DNA from: GSA-30 sp036568765
Lineage (GTDB): Bacteria; Pseudomonadota; Gammaproteobacteria; Xanthomonadales; Rhodanobacteraceae
DNA: 64,000 nucleotides
Direction of reading: 5' to 3'
NCBI RefSeq assembly: GCF_036568765.1
Contig: NZ_DATCRY010000019.1
Coordinates: 18,723 to 82,722 of the forward strand
The number at the start of each line of letters is the position of its first letter. Position 1 is the first letter of the stretch. The translations under genes were made by a program, and so were the position numbers. Shown here one piece after another: positions 49,942 to 59,600 of this stretch. The notes under the pieces were generated by a model. The model saw only the letters and a program-made list of their open reading frames with translations. It searched no databases and was not told where the DNA came from.

Positions 49942-50674
49942 TGCTTTCCCCTGTCACGCACACCTGAGACAGGGCGCGATGCTAGCGGATGTTAAATACG
50001 CGAAAGGTGACTGTCAGCGTGTTTTGCTCGTTGTTGCCCCGTGTCTAATGGCACATGTGTTCAATAAATGGCATTTCCATGCATCGTATTCGGAATTTGC
50101 AATGCTTGCAAAAAGCGCAACACTCCGGAATTTAACGAAGCGCTATTAAGTTCTGTCGAAGCGATTTGTCTTGTTGTCTGGTTGTGCCTCGGTATTTACG
50201 CGTTTAAGAGACAAAATGACGGGACGCATGAGACGCATCAGATATCGCCGGCCTATGCGATCTACCTAAACTCCTCTGTACAGGATTGAAGCTGAGAACA
50301 GGGGCAACTCGTTTGGTGCGCGACTAGCTGCGGCCACGCCGTTGTGCGTGAGTGCTCGCAGGCTACCGATGCGCCGCCTCTTGAGATCGGGAGACACAGG
50401 GTGCGGTGTTTCGTTGGATCGGTAGTCGCAATTTCTTGCAGTTTAATTCGGCAATCGGCGGTGACGCTGTGGTACGCCGATATGTTGACTGCCATTCGGC
50501 TGCACCCGCATCGGGTGACCATGCCAGCGTCGCCGCATTCTGCGCGAAGTCCTGAGCTATCGCCACGGCCTGTCTTTTCTTTATGCGCGCGTCATGCAGC
50601 GCGAACGCGTGGTGCTTCCGGTCCGCGCCCAGCGGCATCCGTCCGTATTCGTTTGATATCTACAGGGGAAAGTG
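49942..50674. other. Long gene-free leader between AraC and autotransporter genes
   Basis: About 730 bp. The left part (50040-50290) is AT-richer, with one weak frame at 50068-50289 encoding a 73-residue peptide with one hydrophobic segment (AICLVVWLCLGIYAF); I do not call it a gene. The region must hold the autotransporter promoter and a possibly long 5' UTR. No clear regulatory motif found. Confidence 0.4.
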
Positions 50675-53600
50675 ATGAATCGAGTATTCCGCATCGTTTG
50701 GTCCACGGCACTCAATACTTGGGTAGTGGCGTCGGAGCTGACGGGCAGGCACGGTAAAGGGCGTGGGCGCGTCAGTGCGGGCGGCATGGATGAGCGTGCC
50801 ACGTCGCGCAGTGCACCGTGGACCTTGCGCCTGGGCGTCTTGGCCGCTCTTGCGGCGTTGTATGCGCCAACGGCATTTGCGACCGATCGCTATTGGGACG
50901 TCAACGGTGGCGCGGCAGGCAGCGGCGGCACCGGTACATGGGATACGCTTTCGGCGTACTGGAACGCTGCCAACGACGGCGTTGCCGGGCCCTTCACGGC
51001 ATGGAACAACGCGGCTCTCGACAACGCCATTTTCGCCGGCACGCCCGGCACGGTGACGCTGTCCGGGGCGATCGCCGCGAACATGCTCACCTTCAACGTG
51101 GCAGGTTATACCTTGACCGGCGGCACGCTCACGCTGGCTGGTACTACGCCTGCCATTGTGGGCTCGGCCACTATCAACTCGGTCATTGCCGGCAATGCGG
51201 GGTTCACCAAGAATGCGGTTGGCCAGCTGACCTTAAATGGGGTCAATACCTTCAGCGGCGGTATCGCCGTCAATGCCGGTACGTTAATTATCAACGGCGA
51301 TGCCGCCCTCGGCGCCGCAAGCAACGGCGTCACACTGGCGAGCGGCGCCGGGTTCACCTACGTCCTCCCGACAGGCGGCAGCATGCTTCCCGCGAGCCGC
51401 GTTGTGACGCTGAGCGCCGGCACAGCGAACATCGGCGGCAATGGCGTTGGGTCGGCCCGGTTCACGGGCACCGGTGGCATGAATCTCAGCAGCGGCGTCA
51501 CTCTGACCAACAACGCCAACGATTACACCGGCGCCACGGCGTTCAATTCCGGCGGTAGTTACGGTTTCTCCTCCATCGGCAACTTGGGCGAGGTCAGCTC
51601 GCTCGGCGCGCCGACCACCGAGACGAACGGTACAGTCACTGTGGCATCCGGCGGCGGCCTGAACGGTAACCTGTACTACGGCGGAGACGGTGACAATTCC
51701 AACCGCGACTGGCGGTTCCTCAATGGAAGCACGGCACTGGTTAACCAAGGCACCGTGGGGAACATCCTGGACCTCAGCGGCAGTATCGCCGTGGCCGGCG
51801 GAACTGGCGGACAAACCTTCAGCGCCGTCAACGGCGATCTGATCCTGGAGGGCGTCATCAGCGATACCGGCACACGTACGTTTTTCTATACCGGCACGGC
51901 GGGGCGGAACATCACCGTGCTGGGCGCCAATACCTACGGTGGCCCGGTCGGAATCACCAACATCAACCTGTATGCGTCCTCACTGGCCGATGGTGGCACC
52001 GCCAGCTCCCTTGGCGTCGGCTCGGTCGGCAATGTCAGCCTGACGAACGGCAAGCTTTACTATACAGGCGCCGGCGCGGCATCGACGAACCGCACGTACA
52101 TATTTGACGGCGCCAGCACCATTGCCAATAACAGTAATGCCGGCGGCCTTTCGTTCACCGGCTTCGGCGGCTTCAACGCGGGCGGCACGGATTCGATCAC
52201 GCTGGCCGGCACCTACGCTGGCACCAATACGTATTCCGGGACCATCAATGGCACCGGCAGCGTGATCATCAACACCACGGGCAACTGGGTACTGAGTGGC
52301 AACAATACCTTTGCTGGCACCACGACGTTAACAGCGGGTACGCTCACCATCGGCAACGTCAATGCCTTCGGTACTTCCAAGGGTGTAATTGTCAACAGCG
52401 GCCAGTTGGATCTCGGCGGCCTTGCCATCGCCGTGCCGTCCTTGGCGGGCTCGGGCGGTATCGTGGACTTGGGTAGCGGCTCGCTGACGCTCAATGCCGC
52501 CTCGGGCAGCGCCTCGTATGCCGGCAGCATCGGCGGCACCGGTGGCGTGACCAAGTTGGGTGCGGGTACGCAGACGCTTACCGGCACCAATACGTATACC
52601 GGTGCTACTACCATCGGCGGCGGTACGCTGGCCCTGGACTATTCCGTCGCCGGAGCGCCTGCCAGCAATATCGTCAGCAGCAGTTCGACGCTCAACCTGG
52701 ATGGCGGCACGCTTTCCATCAAGGGCGCGGCAGCGGCCAACACGCAAGCCTTCAACGGTCTCAATATCACCGGCGGTAATAATCGCATCAGCGCTACGGC
52801 CGGTTCGGGCGGTTCGCTGGCGGTTTCGCTGGGTGCGATCAATCGCAGCGGCGGCCTGGTCGATTTTGCTTTCAATACGGGCACGACCATGACCACGACG
52901 AACGCAGATGGCGCGCTCGGTGGCTGGGCTACCGTCAATCAGTCGGACTATGCGCAAGTCTCCGGCGGCATCATCACGGCCTTCACCAATTACGCGGACA
53001 AGGACGATGCGAGTACCTGGCAGAGCGGCGACATCGTCAGCGACGAGGGCGGCAATGCCAATACGCCGTACTTCGGAACGGTCAATGGCAATGTCGCCCT
53101 GGGCGGCATGAAGGTCGCGGCGGCGGCTACATCGATCGTGAGCGTCGGCACCGGCAACACGCTGAGTGTCGATGGCAGCATCATCGTGGCGCCGACGGCA
53201 GCCGGTGCTACGGAAACCATCCAGGGCGGTTCGCTGACGGGTGGCGCCGGCGGGAGCCCACTGGGCGTACTCCAGAACAGTTCTGGCAACTTCAACATCA
53301 GCTCGACCATCGTCGACAACGGCGGTGCTACTAGTTTTGCCGTCAACGGCCTGGGCACGGGTGCGGTGACACTCTTCGGCGCCAACACCTACACCGGCTC
53401 GACGACCGTAAGCGGTACTACGCTGGGTTTCAACAGCGTTGCCAACGGCGGCGCGGCGAGCGCTATCGGTGCTTCGTCCAGCGATCCATCCAACCTCGTG
53501 CTGGAGAACGGTACGCTGCACTACACCGGCGCGACCAATAGCACGGATCGTGGGTTTACACTGGTCGACGGAGGTCCTTCGCGAACGATCCAGGTGGATG

Positions 53601-56600
53601 GCACGACCGACTTGACGTTCAGCGGAGTAGTCACCAGTCCCGATGATGCCGGCTTTACCAAGACGGGCGCGGGCACGCTGACGTTGTCCAACGCAGCCAA
53701 TGATTTTGTCGGCACGGTAACGGTGAGTGCCGGTTTATTGGCAACCGGCACGCTGGCCAACGGCGGCCTGGCAAGCGGTATCGGTGCAGGCACCAATGCC
53801 CCGGCCAGCCTGGTGCTGCAGACCGGCGGCGGACTGGAGTACACGGGAGTCACGGCATCGACCGACCGCGGTTTCACGCTCGCCTCGGGTCTGGGCCATG
53901 TCAGCGTCGATCAAGCAGCCACCACACTGACCGATAGCGGTACCGTGGTCGGCACGGGCCTGCTGGTCAAGGACGGCGCCGGCACCTTGGTGTTGTCCGG
54001 TGCCAATACCTATGCAGCTGGCACCACGGTCACCGCAGGCACGTTGCGCGCCGGTTCCGCTACGGCCTTCGGTGCCAATGGCCCAATGACGGTCAACGCC
54101 GGCGCGACGCTGGACGTGGCCACCTTCCCGGTCAATATCGGGGCGCTGAACGGTGCGGGCAGTGTCACGCTCGGAGCGGGCAGCGGATTGACGATCAACG
54201 GTAATGGCGTATGGTCGGGTGCCATCAGTGGCGTGGGCGGTGTAACGATCGGTAGCGGGCGCACCCAGATCATGACTGGGTGCGGCAACAGCTATACCGG
54301 TCCTACCAAGATCCTGTCCAGCACGCTCTCCACCGATTGCCTCGCCAACGGCGGTCAGGCCAGCGGTATCGGCGCTTCCAGCAACGCGACCAGTAACCTT
54401 TTGCTGGGCGGTACGCTTATCTACACCGGTACCACCGTTTCCATCGACCGCGGTATTCAACTTATCGCCAATTCCGCCATCAATGTCAGCAACGCCGGCA
54501 CCACGTTGAGTATCGGCGGGCCGATCGTGAACAACGGGCAGATTCAGAAGCAAGGCGCGGGAACGCTGGTGCTGAGCGGCGGCAGCAACAATGCGGTCGG
54601 CACCTACGTCCGCGGCGGCATCTTGCGTGCAGGTACTACCAATGCGTTCGGCACCGGCTATCTGGTGGCGGACAATCTCGCCGGACTGTCGATCGATCTC
54701 AACAGCTTCAACACTAATGCGAGCTATCTGGCCGGAGGCGGTACCGCAGGCGGCAATATCAATCTCGGCAGCGGCACGCTGACGGTCACCAATGGCAGCA
54801 TAGAATCTACGGCGACCTACGCCGGTGCGATCGCGGGAACGGGTAGCTTCGTCATGGATGGTGGCAACGTCGAGTATCTCAGCGGCGGTGCCAGTACTTA
54901 CACCGGCAGCACCACCATCAGCGACGGCACGCTTGAGGTGAACGTGCTCGCCAATGGTGGCGCGGCCAGCTCCATCGGATCGTCGAGCAATGCTGCCGGC
55001 AATCTCGTGCTCAGTGGCGGTACGCTGCAATACAAGGGCGCGGGCAATAGCACGGATCGCCTGTTCACACTGGGATCGTTGGCAAGCGCACTGGATGCCT
55101 CCGGCACGGGCGCGGTGCAATTCACCAATACCGGTGCGATTGCGTTCAGTGGCGCTGCCAACTCGGCACAGGCCGTTACGCTCACCGGCTCAAGCACCGC
55201 AAATAACAGCTTGGCCCTGCAGATCACCGACAATGGCACCGGCAAGACGTCAGTCGGCAAGACCGGCGCAGGCACCTGGATCCTGCGCAATGCGGCCAGC
55301 ACTTATACCGGCACCACTATTATCGCCGGTGGTGTGCTTGGTGTAGACCATCTGAACAATGGCGGCCTGGCGAGCAGTATCGGTGCTTCGTCCAACGCGG
55401 CCGCCAACCTGGTGATCGGCAACGGTTCGACCTTGCGTTACACCGGCGCCGGCGACACCACCGATCGCCTGTTCACCTTGTCGGGAGGCAGCAGCGTAAT
55501 CGAGTCGTCGGGTACGGGTGCGATCGTTTTCAGCAACACGGGTTCGGCGGCCTATTCCGGCAGTGGCAACCGCACGTTGAGCCTGGGCGGCACCAATACC
55601 GGCAATAACACGATGGGCGGCACTATCATCGACGGCCCAGGTGGGGTCACCACCCTGGCCAAGAACGATGCCGGCACCTGGTTGCTGACCGGCAACAACA
55701 CCTATTCCGGCAATACCGTTGTCAACAATGGTCTGCTGCAGTTGGGCAATGGCGGCACCACCGGCACTATCTCCAGTCCGACGATCATCGTCGATACCGC
55801 CGGCACATTGGGCTTCGATCGTTCCGATACGTTGACGCTCGGCGGTACCATCTCCGGCGCCGGCGACGTAGTGCAGTCCGGTACCGGTACGACGGTACTG
55901 ACCGCCGCCAATGTCTATACTGGCGGCACGACCATCAGCGCCGGAACGTTGCAGCTGGGCAATGGCGGTGCGAACGGCTCCATTATGGGCGATGTCGTCG
56001 ACAACGGCACGTTTGCTGTCGATCGTTCGGACGTCTATACCTTCGGCAACCTGATTTCGGGCAACGGCGGTGTCACCCAGCGTGGCAGTGGTACGACGGT
56101 ATTGACCGGGGCCAACAGTTACAAGGGCTCGTCGACAGTAGAGTCCGGCACACTGCTGATCGACGGCGATCAGTCGGCCGCAACGGGCGCCACCGTAGCG
56201 CAAATCGGCGGCACACTGGGTGGTAAGGGCATCATCGGTGGCGATGTCGCGATTGCCGATGGGGGCACATTGAGCCCAGGCGATGCTGGCGCGGCCGGCA
56301 CGTTGACCATCAATGGCAGTTTGGCGTTGAGTGGCGGCTCGACGATGAACTATCAGTTCGGTCTGCCTAATGTCGTCGGCGGTACGCTTAACGATCTGAC
56401 CGTAGTGCATGGCAATCTGACGCTGGACGGCACGCTCAATGTATCGGCGACGCCGGGTGGCAGCTTCGGCCCGGGCTTGTACCGCATCATCAGCTACGAC
56501 GGTTCGCTCAACGATCAAGGCCTGACGCTGGGCAGCACGCCTGCGGGAAGCTTTCAGGTACAGACGTCTGTAGCGCACCAGGTCAACCTGCTCAACAGCA

Positions 56601-59600
56601 ATGGCTTGTCGCTCAACTTCTGGGATGGCCCCAACGGCCACGGTAACAACACGGTCGATGGCGGCACCGGCGTTTGGCAGAACAGCGCCGGCAACGACAA
56701 TTGGACAGATCAGACAGGGCAGTACAACGCGCCGTACTCCGACGGCCAATTCGGTATCTTCATGGGCACACCGGGCACGGTGACGGTCGACGACAGCCTC
56801 GGGGCGGTGATCAGTTCGGGCATGCAGTTTGCGGTGAGCGGTTACAACGTTACCGGTGACGCGATTACGCTCAATGGCGGGCCGTCGATTATTCGCGTGG
56901 GCGACGGTACGGCTGCGGGCGCGAACATGACCGCCATCATCAGCGCATCGTTGATCGGCACCGGCGGCCTGGAGAAGGACGACCTAGGCACGCTGGTGCT
57001 TGCGGGCACGAACACCTACACCGGCGGCACCGCAGTCAATGACGGTACCTTGCAAATCTCCAGCGATGCCAATCTCGGCGATGCAGCCGGCGGCCTGAAT
57101 ATCGATAGCGGCACGCTGCGCAATACGGCCGCAATCGGGTCTGCGCGCGCTGTGACGATCGGGCAAGGGGGCGCCACGTTCGAGACGCAGGCCGATCTCG
57201 CTCTGACCGGTACGATCGCAGGCGCAGGTGCGCTGACCAAGACCGGTACCGGGACACTGGCTCTCGACGGCAGCAATAGCTATCTGGGCGGCACGGCGAT
57301 CGATGGCGGTATGGTTTCGGTTTCCAGCGACGCCAATCTCGGCGATGCGGCAGGCGCGCTGTCGCTCGACGGCGGTACCTTGCAGAATGTTGCGACGTTC
57401 GGTTCCGCGCGCAATGTCACGCTCGGTGCTGGCGGCGGTACGTTCGATACGCAGGGCGATCTGACGCTCTCCGGTATCCTCGGTGGCACGGGAGCGCTGA
57501 CCAAGAATGGTGGCGGTGCGCTGATTCTTGTCGCCGACAACAGCTATACCGGAGGCACGACAATCGCCAACGGCATATTGCAGCTTGGCAATGGCGGTAC
57601 CTCCGGCGCGGTGGCCGGCAACATCGTCAACAACGGCACATTGGTCTTCGATCGCAGCGATACTTCGACGTTGGCCGGCCTTATTTCCGGTGCCGGCTCA
57701 TTGGAACAGCAAGGCTCGGGTACCACCGTACTCACCGCCGCCAATAGTTACACGGGGCCGACGACCGTGCGCGGCGGTAGCCTGATCGTCAATGGCGATC
57801 AGACGGCCGCAACGGGAACGACTGCGGTCGATAGCGGCGGTACGCTCGGCGGCAAGGGCACCGTCGGCGGCGACGTTTCCATCGCCGATGGCGGCGCGCT
57901 CAGTCCGGGCGATCTCGGTGCGGCACCGGGTACGTTGTCCGTCAAGGGCAGCCTCACGATGAGCGGCGCATCCAGTCTCGACGTCAACTTCGGTCAAGCC
58001 AATGTGGTCGGTGGGCCGCTCAACGACCTTGTGCAAGTGGCTGGCGACCTGACGATCGACGGCACAGTCAACGTCTCCGTGTCTTCGGGTGGAACGTTCG
58101 ACCCGGGTATCTATCGCATCATCAGTTACGGCGGCAACTTGACTAACAATGGCCTGACCGCAGGCTCGGTGCCGTCGCCGGACTACCTTCTCCAAACCTC
58201 GATCGCTCAGCAGGTAAACCTGGTCAACACCCATGGCTTGAACGTCAATTTCTGGGACGGCAACGGTACACGCGGCGACGGCCAAGTGCAGGGTGGCGAT
58301 GGCGTGTGGCAGAACACGTCGGGTAACGACAATTGGACGCTCACCGATGGCACCGTCAACGCGTCGTACGCGGACAGTACTTTTGCGATCTTCGCCGGTG
58401 CCGCCGGCACCGTAACCGTCGATGCGAGCCTTGGGGCCATCAACAGTTCGGGCATGCAATTCGCCACCGATGGCTACCGCGTCGAAGGCGATCCGATTGT
58501 GCTGGTCGTCGACGGCAATAACGCCCCGCCAGTCATCCGTGTAGGCGATGGCACCACGCTCGGCGCGAGCATGACGGCAACGATCGCATCGGAGCTGCAA
58601 GGTACCGCTGGCCTCGTCAAATCCGATCTCGGCACCCTGGTACTTGCGGGTGAGAACACCTATACCGGTAACACGACCATCACCGATGGCACGCTGCAAT
58701 TGGGCGAGGGCGGTACGACCGGTTCGATTCTCGGCGATGTCGCCGACAATGGCACGCTTGCTTTCAATCGTTCCGACGACCATGCATTCGACGGCCAGAT
58801 CTCCGGTACCGGCGGTGTGACCCAACTGGGTAGCGGCACCACCGAGTTGACCGGCACCAACACTTACACAGGCGCGACCGTCGTTCAGAGCGGCACGTTG
58901 TTGGTCAATGGCAACCAGACGGGAGCCACCGGTGCAACGACGGTTCAGAGCGGCGCCACGCTCGGCGGTGTCGGCACGATCGGTGGCGATGTCATCGTGG
59001 CCGATGGTGGCACGCTGAGCCCAGGGGCTGCGACGGGTGCCGCGGGTACGCTTATCATCGACGGCAGTCTTGCACTCAGCGCGAATTCGACGCTGGAATA
59101 TCAGCTCGGTCAGGCCGGTACACCGGGCGGGGCAACCAACGATCTGACCGTGGTGCACGGCAACCTCACGTTGGACGGCGCGCTCAATGTATCGACAACA
59201 GCGGGCGGCACCTTCGGTGCAGGCGTGTATCGCCTTTTCGACTATGACGGTACGCTTACCGACAACGGTCTCACGCTCGGTACGCTGCCAAGCACCGGCG
59301 CCTTCGTGCAGACCTCGTTGGCCAATCAGGTCAACCTCGTCAGTACGCAAGGCCTGACGCTGAGTTTCTGGGACGGTCCAGGCCACGCGAACGACGGCGC
59401 CATCACGGGCGGCGACGGTACCTGGCGTCTCGCCGACAACGATTATTGGACCGAAGCTACCGGCACCATCAACGCGCCGTACTCCAATGGTTCGTTTGCT
59501 GTCTTTGGCGGCATGGGTGGCACGGTAACCATCGATAATTCGAACGGTCAGGTCACGGCATCGGGCATGCAGTTCGAGACCGACGGCTATCGCCTCACGG

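Noticed and set aside
50068..50289. 73-codon frame in the AraC-autotransporter gap
   Set aside because: One hydrophobic stretch but no RBS and no recognised family; left as non-coding.
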